Part shown: piece after piece, positions 17,289-25,333 of the stretch
How the letters are laid out: every line of letters starts with the position of its first letter
Numbering within the stretch: position 1 is the stretch's first letter
Assembly: GCA_016934935.1 (NCBI GenBank)
Contig: JAFGRW010000097.1
Location: forward strand, 1-44,363
Direction of reading: 5' to 3'
Origin: Spirochaetota bacterium
GTDB taxonomy: Bacteria > Spirochaetota > UBA4802 > JAFGJZ01
Length of the DNA stretch: 44,363 bases
Notes under the pieces: generated by a model
The model's database searches: none
The model's input: only the letters and a program-made list of their open reading frames with translations
Told to the model about the DNA's origin: nothing
Translations under genes and position numbers: made by a program

Positions 17289-18656
17289 TTACCACTTGTT
17301 TTCCCAGTCAATTGCAGCAGTCAGCTTCATTAAAATAAAAAGAGCCGCGACAGAGGCCAGTGTAATCATAAGTCCTGTATGTTTTGGAAAGAAAAAAGTA
17401 GCTGAAAAAAACCACTGAAAAATAACAAAGCAGAGAGCAGCAATTTTTGTCAATTCGCCATTTTTGCTCATACTGTAAATATAGTAAACCGACATCAAGG
17501 TAGACACTGTGAGCGATATTGCAATTGCAACAAGAATATTCAGATAAGAGACCAAATAAGAGCTTAACAGGTAATAAACAAAAAAACCCGCCATTACAAA
17601 TATGAAATTAACAGGGTGAATCCTTATCTGTCTGGCAATTGAGAAAACAAGTAAAAATGCTATAAACAGAAAAATAGTTATTGGTGAATAATAAAATATC
17701 TTTGCAAAAATCTCTCCGTAATTGGCTTTTATGGTAAAGTCCAGGCCGATTTTTTGTGTTAATACCAGATTAGCTGACTCCCATTTATAAATGGATCCCT
17801 GGTCATCTGTCAAACCGGACGAAGGAGCCATGGCTCCGTCTGGAATAATAACGTCTGTAAAATCTGTTGCCAGTTCAGTGTAAAAACTACCAACTTCCAC
17901 CCCGGCTGCAACGTTTTTCTGAGCTGGTTCCACAGAATATTCCTGATTGCGGTTCAGGCTGCTCCCAAGCCCATATTCAAAAACGTTGAGCCCCTGTGCG
18001 TTATATACAACATCAAACTTTACCTCTTCATCCGGGCTCAACTCACCTTTCCAATCGATTCCATCAGCATAATTGACATCTCCGGTATACTTTTCTCCAT
18101 TTAAATTTACAGCTATACCCGTAATATTTCCTGCTTCTGATGGAAGCGGAAAATTAAAATTGTACACAAGTTTCCTGTCAGATGTGTTTTTAAATTTGTA
18201 AGATGATGAAAATCCAAGATTGTAACCCGCAAATTTCATTAACCCCTTTTTACGGATATTCGACCTGATATCTATTTTAACATTATGATCCAGAAAACCG
18301 GTAATAACCCTGACCTCTTTTATACGTGTTCGATATTCGCCGGTTTTTTCATCTGTATACTGTTCTTCCGCAGTGCTATCGTACCAGACAGACGGTAAAT
18401 TCTGAAAAATACGTCCACCCCAGATCTGCATCACCGAAGTTGATACCTTACTAAAAGAACTGCTATTTCGTTCATCAAGTCGCAAACCCACAAGAACCGA
18501 TGCTATACTGAAAACAATTCCGATTGTAAGAATAATGATATATTTGAAAATTTTCTTAACCAGCACGGAATTATACTGTGCAGCCCTGACACTGATCAAT
18601 ATAAATGCACCAGCCAAAATGCAAATACCAAGAAAAAAAAGCCCTGCTGCTATCAT
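17289..18656 (-). CDS. CreD-like inner membrane protein
   Basis: This 455-residue membrane protein has two N-terminal hydrophobic segments (about 5-25 and 36-58), a large beta-rich extracytoplasmic domain (about 65-325) and a C-terminal block of four to six membrane helices. The C-terminal block (HPVNFIFVMAGFFVYYLL, later LMKLTAAIDW) follows the pattern of CreD family proteins, which respond to the CreBC system in enterics. Neither creB nor creC is here. The start at 18656 is chosen because TTGGAGG, which would otherwise be coding, is a good Shine-Dalgarno directly upstream. It is convergent with the methyltransferase gene, with 54 bp between them. Confidence 0.65.
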   Translation of the reverse strand: MIAAGLFFLGICILAGAFILISVRAAQYNSVLVKKIFKYIIILTIGIVFSIASVLVGLRLDERNSSSFSKVSTSVMQIWGGRIFQNLPSVWYDSTAEEQYTDEKTGEYRTRIKEVRVITGFLDHNVKIDIRSNIRKKGLMKFAGYNLGFSSSYKFKNTSDRKLVYNFNFPLPSEAGNITGIAVNLNGEKYTGDVNYADGIDWKGELSPDEEVKFDVVYNAQGLNVFEYGLGSSLNRNQEYSVEPAQKNVAAGVEVGSFYTELATDFTDVIIPDGAMAPSSGLTDDQGSIYKWESANLVLTQKIGLDFTIKANYGEIFAKIFYYSPITIFLFIAFLLVFSIARQIRIHPVNFIFVMAGFFVYYLLSSYLVSYLNILVAIAISLTVSTLMSVYYIYSMSKNGELTKIAALCFVIFQWFFSATFFFPKHTGLMITLASVAALFILMKLTAAIDWENKW

Positions 18657-18805
18657 AAAGACCTCCAAATTTAATTATGACTTGATATAGCATACACTTT
18701 ATCCCGGTCAATATCTTTATTAGAGAACCAGCCCTGCCTCGTTGTTATACGATTACGTTATCTATTTCCAATCAAGTACAAGATTACCAGGAATTTAAAA
18801 AACAA

Positions 18806-18833
18806 TTGCATTATTTTTTTTATATTTTATAAT
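18806..18833 (+). promoter_or_regulatory. Promoter of the SpoIIE-type phosphatase gene
   Basis: TTGCAT (18806-18811) and a perfect TATAAT (18828-18833) are 16 bases apart in a T-rich tract. The GTG start lies at 18862. Confidence 0.65.
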
Positions 18834-18861
18834 CTGTTTTAAATAGTTATCAGGATAAGTT

Positions 18862-20937
18862 GTGAAAAAATCAATATTGATACTTTTATTCATCCTTTTC
18901 TCTTGTGGCGGTTACGATTCGGCTATTTTTGATATTGCAAGCGGCAGTATTCATATCTCTGAATCCGATCTTGAATCCAGAAAGCTTATATCGCATATTA
19001 CGTACGTAAAAGACCGATATATACGGGAGCTACCCGACGAAAAGAGCATAATAACCAGATCCTTTGTTCAAAAGGAGGTGAATTGCGACACGATAGAACA
19101 GCTTGAGCCGGGAACTTATATTTTTACACTCTCAATTCCAGAATCAGCCGGTATTACTGTTTTCAGATCACCATTTTTTAATACAAGCTGTAACGTTTTT
19201 ATCGACAAACGGCTGCTCGGGTCCTTTACCGAACGCAATATTCATCACCCGCAAAAAAGAGCGGTAACAATTCCATCTGCAGGCACAGTTACCATCGCAA
19301 TACACCTGTACGGAAAAATGAGCGAAAGTGATTTCGAGCCTTTTTCAATAGAATCATTAACATTAACACAGCAGAAATCGATACGTTACATACTCTTATC
19401 CGTAATGATTATCCTTCTATTGCTCGCAAACTCTTTTTCACATATAAAGAATCTGAAAATTCAAAAAAGGGAGGTTCAACTTCTATTTTCAGCAATTGCA
19501 CCAATACTCGCAGCGTTACAAATAGCCTTGGTTACCGGTTTTTTTATGGAAATATCCATACCTAACACTGTTTTTCTTAGGCTCTATTATCCAATTGGAG
19601 CACTTTCCATTATCTGTCTAATAATTTCACTATATCACATAAATCTGTCTGCCATTGATAAAAAGTTAATTATAATCGCTTCTATAGTCTTTTTCTTTAT
19701 CACTCTTGTACTTATGATTCCACCAATTGTGTCTCTGGTCTATATTATCCCGACTATTTACTCAATTTTGCTGGTTATTTTAATAATCGCAGCTGTCGCT
19801 GTAATTAAAACCAACGTATTTGATAATAAACGGCTCTCTCTACTCTTTGCCCTGTCTCTTATTTTTCTTTCTGCTGCCGCCATTATTGACTCATTTGCTC
19901 CACTTTATCTGTACCATGCCCGTTATGTTTATCAGGTAACCCTTCTTCTTTTTATGATAATATTAATCAGCCCCGCCCATAAAAAGCTAACAGGCTGTTT
20001 CGCATCCGAGCAAAAACTTACCCAGGAGCTGGCTATAAAGTCGGCCAAGCTTGTAAAAGCTAACTTTGAACTTAAGGTATTAAACCAGAATCTTGAAGAG
20101 ACAGTAAATATACGCACAAACGAATATAAAAACGCTTTGAGCAGTGTCGAAGCGACACTTAGAGAGCTTGAAAAGGCACATGCGTCCATTGAACATGACC
20201 TTGTAATGGCCTCTAATGTGCAAAGACTCTATTTCAGCGAAAAAATTCCCCGCGTGAAAGGTTGGGAAATCGCTTTTATTTATAACCCCATGCATCAGGT
20301 TTCCGGCGACATGTATGATTTTTATGTCAGCAACAATATCTTACTGGGAGCTACTCTTTTTGACGTTTCGGGTCACGGCGTACAGTCGGCTCTAATAACG
20401 ATGCTCGCGAAAAACCTTATCTCCGAGCTCTACTACAAATTATATGAAAAGCCTGCCGGATCAATACTGGAAATCATTAACAAACGACTAATTGAAGAGA
20501 TTGGCAGCATTGAAAACTATATGACCGGCATACTTATGAAAATAAAAGGCAACTCCATAGAAGTCGCAAATGCATCCCACGCCAATATCTTACACAGATC
20601 ACACTCTGGTAATACCGTCCGAGAGCTCTCACCAAAACAGAGTAAAGGTAGTTTTTTAGGTATCGGAATAATGGATGAACCTTATGGGACCGACACGTAT
20701 CTTATTGAAGAGGATGATTCTTTACTGCTTTACAGTGACGGACTTTACGAATACCGCCATGACGGAGTTTTATTAACCAGGGAGTTTGATTTAATAAAAG
20801 ATAATCTTATGAAATGCAAGAAACACCAGTCGGCTCAATCGCAACTAGACCAGATTCTCAAGTCGTTGTCAATAAGCAACAGGAAAGCCCTTGGTGATGA
20901 TCTAACTGTAATATTGTTGAAAAGAGTACAGGACTAA
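18862..20937 (+). CDS. Membrane-bound SpoIIE/PP2C serine phosphatase, lipoprotein-type N-terminus
   Basis: This 691-residue protein starts at GTG with AGGA seven bases upstream. Residues 1-15 look like a lipoprotein signal ending in FSC15. An extracytoplasmic beta domain (about 16-170) is followed by about seven membrane helices (173-385), a coiled coil (390-450) and a C-terminal PP2C-type SpoIIE domain. Metal-binding motifs are visible: SGDMYDFY, DVSGHGVQSAL, YSDGLYEYR and GDDLTVILLK. This 7TMR-like sensor plus phosphatase layout is used in partner switching, where the enzyme dephosphorylates a STAS-domain antagonist. A STAS gene lies immediately downstream on the opposite strand and is the likely substrate. 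Confidence 0.88.
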   Translation: MKKSILILLFILFSCGGYDSAIFDIASGSIHISESDLESRKLISHITYVKDRYIRELPDEKSIITRSFVQKEVNCDTIEQLEPGTYIFTLSIPESAGITVFRSPFFNTSCNVFIDKRLLGSFTERNIHHPQKRAVTIPSAGTVTIAIHLYGKMSESDFEPFSIESLTLTQQKSIRYILLSVMIILLLLANSFSHIKNLKIQKREVQLLFSAIAPILAALQIALVTGFFMEISIPNTVFLRLYYPIGALSIICLIISLYHINLSAIDKKLIIIASIVFFFITLVLMIPPIVSLVYIIPTIYSILLVILIIAAVAVIKTNVFDNKRLSLLFALSLIFLSAAAIIDSFAPLYLYHARYVYQVTLLLFMIILISPAHKKLTGCFASEQKLTQELAIKSAKLVKANFELKVLNQNLEETVNIRTNEYKNALSSVEATLRELEKAHASIEHDLVMASNVQRLYFSEKIPRVKGWEIAFIYNPMHQVSGDMYDFYVSNNILLGATLFDVSGHGVQSALITMLAKNLISELYYKLYEKPAGSILEIINKRLIEEIGSIENYMTGILMKIKGNSIEVANASHANILHRSHSGNTVRELSPKQSKGSFLGIGIMDEPYGTDTYLIEEDDSLLLYSDGLYEYRHDGVLLTREFDLIKDNLMKCKKHQSAQSQLDQILKSLSISNRKALGDDLTVILLKRVQD

Positions 20938-21257
20938 GAACGCTGAATCTCTTCAAATGAGTTATAAATGGAGAAATATTTATCGGCAGATGTTATTTTC
21001 ATTATTTGAAAAATATTGTTCGGTATATTAAACAGGGCAAAGGATTTGTTCTCAAGAGCCATCTGCTTACTTAAAACAGCCAATACTCCAAGACCGGAAG
21101 AATCAATAACCTTGACCTTTTCAAAATCAATGGCAATAAAATCGTTCTCCTCCGACAAGGGGAAAAGCGTTTTTTTGATTTCTGCAGCATTGTAAAGATC
21201 AATATTTTCGGGCATCTCTACAATGACATATGAATTTTCAACTCTTGTGTTTAACAT
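20934..21257 (-). CDS. STAS-domain anti-sigma factor antagonist-like protein
   Basis: This 107-residue protein is a single STAS domain of the SpoIIAA/RsbV type. The phosphorylation loop is VIDSSGLGVL, with S53/S54 after D52. When unphosphorylated, such proteins bind an anti-sigma kinase and free its partner. The start at 21257 gives the usual length; a TTG 39 bases upstream would add unsupported residues. It converges with the phosphatase gene and the two stop codons overlap by three bases (20934-20937). No RsbW-type kinase or sigma factor is in the window. Confidence 0.85.
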   Translation of the reverse strand: MLNTRVENSYVIVEMPENIDLYNAAEIKKTLFPLSEENDFIAIDFEKVKVIDSSGLGVLAVLSKQMALENKSFALFNIPNNIFQIMKITSADKYFSIYNSFEEIQRS

Positions 21258-21428
21258 AAATCTTATATATAAAATTATATTTCCAATGTAAAGCAAAAAA
21301 CGGGTTTACAATGATTTTGCTTAACGAAATTATCCATAAAATCTGTAAAACTTGAAAATAGCAGTAATTACACCTACTTGTGATATAAAGCAGCCCGCAT
21401 AATTGAAAATATGTTCATAAAACAATAT

Positions 21429-21455
21429 AAAAAAACTGCCCCGGGGGTGGGGCAG
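21429..21455 (-). terminator. Strong minus-strand intrinsic terminator
   Basis: CTGCCCC (21436-21442) and GGGGCAG (21449-21455) form a perfect 7-bp GC-rich stem with a six-base loop. Read leftwards it is followed by seven T (21435-21429). It cannot serve the STAS gene, which starts downstream of it, or proA, which is on the other strand. Confidence 0.8.
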
Positions 21456-21640
21456 TAACAAGGTGGTCACTTCTAAATTAAGGAGGAAGTTTCTACAAAA
21501 AGCGGTGTTCTATTTTGAAAACAAAAATAATGATCAGTTTTACAGCTTCACAGCCTTTTATAGTTAAGATAGGAAAAGTAAGTTAAGCATACTATTTAAT
21601 AGCTCAACTCATCTTATACAACAAAATAAACGCAAAATTA
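21456..21640 (-). ncRNA. Candidate small RNA upstream of the orphan terminator
   Basis: A leftward transcript ending at 21429 would cover this AT-rich region. It has no usable ORF, since each short frame is quickly closed. A weak promoter-like TATAAG lies near 21615-21620 with no good -35. I cannot fold it into a known family such as 6S or 4.5S RNA. The terminator is the only firm evidence. Confidence 0.25.
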
Positions 21641-21790
21641 ATGCCAAAAAAAGTATGAAAAATAGATTTTTTTAATAAAAATTGAAAATAATATTATTCT
21701 AAATTCTCCGGGCATAGCGTATTGCAAAATAAATTGACAAAACGGCATTCTAAACAGTCGAATGGTATTATCATTTTGGGAGGTACGTTC

Positions 21791-23092
21791 ATGACACTTC
21801 ATGAAACGGCACAGCATTCAAAAAAAGCATCTATATATCTTGCTTCGAAAGATGAAAATTCGAAAAACAGCGCCCTTGAGACAATCGCTCAGCAGCTTGA
21901 TTCCCGCCGGGAAGAGATCAAGGCGGCTAACAGTACAGATATCCAGCGAAGCAAATCAGAAAACCTGGCGCAACCACTGTTAAAACGGCTGCTCTTTGAT
22001 GATAATAAAATTGACCAGACAATTGCCGGTATAAAAGACCTTGTTACCCTTAAAGATCCGGTTGGCAAAACCCTTCTCTCAACCGAACTTGACACAGGGC
22101 TTGAACTTTACAAGATCAGCTGCCCAATAGGCGTAATAGGTGTAATTTTTGAATCCCGTCCCGATGCTCTGGTACAGATCGCCACACTTTGCCTTAAAAG
22201 CGGCAACGCTCTTCTTCTTAAAGGCGGAAGCGAGGCCATGGAGACAAACCGTATTTTGGCAGATATCATCTATAATGCTTCACTTGAGGCCTCTATGCCC
22301 GAAGGCTGGCTGTATCTTCTTGAAACCCGATCCGAAGTTAAAGAGATGCTCTCTTTAGACGACAGCATTGACCTGATAATTCCCCGTGGTTCTAACGAGT
22401 TTGTAAAATATATAATGGATAACTCTAATATTCCTGTTCTGGGTCATGCTGATGGAATCTGTCATCTTTATATTGACAAGGAAGCTGACACCGAAATGGC
22501 TGTAAATCTTACGATTGACTCAAAAGTTCAGTCGGTAGCTGTATGTAACGCGTTAGAGACCCTTCTTGTACATGAGGATATTGCCGAAATCTTCCTGCCC
22601 GCAGTCAGGAAACGATTGGACGAATCTGGTGTTAAGATTACAGGATGTGATAAAACCGCACGCATAATCGAGTGCGAAGCTGCTGATGACAACACCTGGA
22701 AAAACGAATATCTGGACTATAAACTCTCAATAAAAGTTGTGTCTTCTCTGGAAGAAGCTGTTGACCATATTAACTGCTACGGATCAGGACACACAGATTC
22801 TATTGTTACAAATAACGGGCATGCAGCCGGCATTTTCATGGATCTTGTGGACTCCGGAAACGTTTTCTGGAACGCCTCGACCCGGTTTTCGGACGGATTT
22901 GTGTACGGCTTTGGCGCGGAAGTCGGAATAAGCACAAACAAGATTCACGCACGCGGCCCGGTAGGCCTCGAAGGTCTTCTGATATACAAATATAAACTGA
23001 TAGGCCGGGGTCACGTACGTGCCGATTACACTGGCGGATCAAAGAGATATACTCACAATCCAATAAACAAACCGTACCCCCATAATGACTAA
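21791..23092 (+). CDS. proA: Glutamate-5-semialdehyde dehydrogenase (gamma-glutamyl phosphate reductase)
   Basis: This 433-residue enzyme reduces gamma-glutamyl phosphate to the semialdehyde in proline synthesis, using NADPH. The catalytic cysteine is C252 in QSVAVCNALETLL. Other family signatures are IGVIFESRPDALVQIA (about 116-131), LKGGSEA, IPRGSNEFV and the final GPVGLEGLLIYKY. The start at 21791 has GGGAGG eight bases upstream. The protein extends about 15 residues past the usual end. No proB kinase gene is adjacent, so the pathway is split. Confidence 0.95.
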   Translation: MTLHETAQHSKKASIYLASKDENSKNSALETIAQQLDSRREEIKAANSTDIQRSKSENLAQPLLKRLLFDDNKIDQTIAGIKDLVTLKDPVGKTLLSTELDTGLELYKISCPIGVIGVIFESRPDALVQIATLCLKSGNALLLKGGSEAMETNRILADIIYNASLEASMPEGWLYLLETRSEVKEMLSLDDSIDLIIPRGSNEFVKYIMDNSNIPVLGHADGICHLYIDKEADTEMAVNLTIDSKVQSVAVCNALETLLVHEDIAEIFLPAVRKRLDESGVKITGCDKTARIIECEAADDNTWKNEYLDYKLSIKVVSSLEEAVDHINCYGSGHTDSIVTNNGHAAGIFMDLVDSGNVFWNASTRFSDGFVYGFGAEVGISTNKIHARGPVGLEGLLIYKYKLIGRGHVRADYTGGSKRYTHNPINKPYPHND

Positions 23093-23103
23093 ACAAATAC
23101 TTC

Positions 23104-23130
23104 GCTGCCGGTTAAAACCTAACCGGCGGC
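23104..23130 (+). terminator. Hairpin after proA
   Basis: GCTGCCGGTTA (23104-23114) pairs with TAACCGGCGGC (23120-23130), an 11-bp stem with one G-T wobble and a five-base loop. It stands 11 bp after the proA stop. The sequence after it is not a clean T run, so termination may be partial. Confidence 0.5.
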
Positions 23131-23267
23131 GGATTGAATTTGTTTACAGGTGAACCAACAAACCGGACAAGCCATTTTCACTTATCAACATAATAATTTA
23201 AATGAATTATATTATAACCAGCATCCAGGCGAACTGCTCAAATCCTGACAAATTTGCTCTTTCTTGA

Positions 23268-24182
23268 TTATATCTTAAATCCGACTCCAGCAATAATCAT
23301 TAAGCTCTTATAGCTGTTACCAACAACATCTTTTTCTTTATATGATTTGTCTCCGCTTTCGGTATCGATAAAATACGATGAGCCCCTCTTTTTTGGGACA
23401 TATTCGGAATGGCAGCTTATAAAAACGGAAAGCTTTTTTGTCGCAAAATATGATATTTTCGGTTCGACGAGGTAGTATTTCAAGCCCTCAAAACTGTCAT
23501 AAAAATCGATAGACCGCATTACATGTGAATCTTTAGCATCAAGAGTTCCAACACAACTGTACCGTAAATTCAGATCCAGCCTTAGCTTATTATAAACAAA
23601 AGCAAGCCCTAAACTTGCAAAAGGACAATGATATTTCAAAGTATAAACAATTGCCGTTCCATAAACTTCCTCCTTTGGTGCTGTTGGAGGATACTTGTAA
23701 TAACCGTCATTTGCATACAAACTGACACCCGTATATCCATAGCCAATACCGGGTGTTAGAATAAAACTACCAAATAAAAGGTTGTAACCCGCAATGAACC
23801 CGTAATTGGCATACCTATCAACAATAGAATCATGTCTGGAATAGTGTGTTTTATCCGAAGTGGTACCAACCCAATCCGAGTTTTCGACATTGCCGTCGAG
23901 CGATTTAAATGAATTATTAGCATATCCGGTTATAACCATATTTTTCCAGCTTGCATTAATGCAAAAACAATGCACTAAAAAAGTATTGTTTTCCCAGTCA
24001 AGCTGACTAATCGTTCGGGATTTATCATATACATACTCATTAACATTCATTTGAGCAAAACCGGTACCGGTTGTTATAGAAAAAGACAAATATCCTTTTT
24101 TTACCGTCGCACCGTCTTCCTCTGCCAAAAGGTTATTATCAATCGGAGCAAGCAATAAAATCAATATCAGGACTCTTCTCAT
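23268..24182 (-). CDS. Omptin-family outer-membrane aspartyl protease homologue
   Basis: This 304-residue protein has a signal peptide (about 1-20, cut before EED) and beta-barrel strands that align by eye with omptins (OmpT, Pla). Shared landmarks are ISQLDW (58-63), a DW segment (103-104) followed by TSDKTHYSRHDS, AGYNLLF, the D-S-H triplet at 218-220 before VMRSIDF, and GSSYFIDTESGDKS (268-281). In OmpT the catalytic groups are D83/D85 and D210/H212. Here D218 and H220 match the second pair and D103 matches D85, but the D83 position is N101. Omptins cleave surface substrates at basic sites. The gene overlaps the upstream lipoprotein gene by four bases, the last in a leftward surface operon. 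Activity is uncertain because of the N substitution. Confidence 0.7.
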   Translation of the reverse strand: MRRVLILILLLAPIDNNLLAEEDGATVKKGYLSFSITTGTGFAQMNVNEYVYDKSRTISQLDWENNTFLVHCFCINASWKNMVITGYANNSFKSLDGNVENSDWVGTTSDKTHYSRHDSIVDRYANYGFIAGYNLLFGSFILTPGIGYGYTGVSLYANDGYYKYPPTAPKEEVYGTAIVYTLKYHCPFASLGLAFVYNKLRLDLNLRYSCVGTLDAKDSHVMRSIDFYDSFEGLKYYLVEPKISYFATKKLSVFISCHSEYVPKKRGSSYFIDTESGDKSYKEKDVVGNSYKSLMIIAGVGFKI

Positions 24183-25285
24183 TTGCTTTCATCTATTTTG
24201 AATTTTACTACGCTCATGTCTTCCGGATTTACGCGATAGTAGTAGATGTTACCATCATCAGGATAGCTCCAGTCATCAGACAACCAGAAATAGCCGTTTT
24301 TATAGATCAAAGAAAAATTAGCTGGCAATGTTATATTCGCAACTATATTTTTTGTCGTCATGTTAACTTTATACAATTTGATAAATGACCTATCAAAATC
24401 ATTAGCCAAATAGGCATAATCACCCAAAACAACTCCATAAGAAACATAGACATAATCCCCTTGATCAACAAAATCATAAATAAGCTCAAGCTCTTTGTTT
24501 TCAAAATCAATTATTTTATAATACTTTAATCTTTCACTCCCTGTATTATTATCAGGACCTACAATTGCAATTGTATTATCTTTAAGCTCCTGATTACGTT
24601 TATTTGACTGTATCATCATTACATAGTTTTCAGAAGTATTACCTATTAAATCTGAAATATATTCAGTATTTTTATATGTAACTCTTGTATCATTAGTATA
24701 ACTAATCCAGCTAACCTCATCATACCCTTTATCAGTGTTATCAATAACATAAAGGATTTCTTTAGATAATGTTAATGATTTACCCCATGACGAATAAGTC
24801 TTCTTTCTTTCTTTTTTTCCAGTTTCCATGTCATACAGCATAGTATCACTACCGCCAAGAGGACTGCCTATTAGCAGATAGTTTTTAGCATGTGAATCAA
24901 TTTCCGGGAAAATATTATAATAGTCAATTTCGTCCACCTTGCCAGTTTCAAGGTTTAATCTGACCAATAACGCGTATTCACAGTTTTTGTCATCTTCTAT
25001 TATCAGATAGCAATGCTTTTTATAATGTACAAAGCCATTTACAAAATGATTTTTTGTAGTAAAGTCATATACAGCAACCTGTTCAGCAGTAACACTGTTT
25101 ATGGCAACAAGCTTGTCTTCGACAAAAGGCAGCACCAGTATATCGTCGCTGTATTCGATCGGATCAAACTGCTTGGGGTAATCCCTTTTTATATCTATAT
25201 CATTTAAAGGACCACAGCTGTTTATTGATACACCTAACAACAGCGATAATAATACTAAAATAAATTTTTTGAATCCTGTTTTCAT
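24179..25285 (-). CDS. Predicted lipoprotein with beta-propeller-like repeats
   Basis: This 368-residue protein has a lipoprotein signal with Cys24 (VSINSC). The mature part is rich in short repeating beta-strand units such as YLLIGSPLGGSDTMLYDMETG and YAYLANDFDRSFIKLYKVN, as in quinoprotein or WD-like beta-propellers, but no domain is recognised with certainty. It overlaps the omptin-like gene by four bases (ATGA) and is 48 bp downstream of the YiiX-like lipoprotein gene, so the three are very probably one transcript. A role as an accessory or binding protein at the cell surface is inferred from context only. Confidence 0.55.
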   Translation of the reverse strand: MKTGFKKFILVLLSLLLGVSINSCGPLNDIDIKRDYPKQFDPIEYSDDILVLPFVEDKLVAINSVTAEQVAVYDFTTKNHFVNGFVHYKKHCYLIIEDDKNCEYALLVRLNLETGKVDEIDYYNIFPEIDSHAKNYLLIGSPLGGSDTMLYDMETGKKERKKTYSSWGKSLTLSKEILYVIDNTDKGYDEVSWISYTNDTRVTYKNTEYISDLIGNTSENYVMMIQSNKRNQELKDNTIAIVGPDNNTGSERLKYYKIIDFENKELELIYDFVDQGDYVYVSYGVVLGDYAYLANDFDRSFIKLYKVNMTTKNIVANITLPANFSLIYKNGYFWLSDDWSYPDDGNIYYYRVNPEDMSVVKFKIDESK

Positions 25286-25311
25286 GATAATACCCTGTAT
25301 TTTTTTGTAAA

Positions 25312-25327
25312 GCGGCCTTACGGCCGC
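25312..25327. repeat. GC-rich palindrome between two lipoprotein genes
   Basis: GCGGCC (25312-25317) and GGCCGC (25322-25327) form a perfect 6-bp stem with a TTAC loop. Read leftwards it is followed by TTTAC and then an A-rich run, so it is at best a weak attenuator inside the operon. Confidence 0.45.
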
Positions 25328-25333
25328 ATCTTA

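Larger units (their letters stand above)
21258..21790. other. Intergenic region with orphan leftward terminator
   Basis: No protein gene is supported in these 533 bases. It holds a strong minus-strand terminator at 21429-21455 with no coding sequence directly upstream of it on that strand, so a small RNA from about 21456-21640 is possible. A plus-strand AAGGAGG near 21479 has no start codon at the right distance. The proA Shine-Dalgarno and possible promoter lie at the right end. Confidence 0.5.

Noticed and set aside
21454..21470. Similarity of GTAACAAGGT to the 16S rRNA 3' region
   Set aside because: Only ten bases match, the surrounding sequence does not follow 16S rRNA, and no rRNA gene is present.
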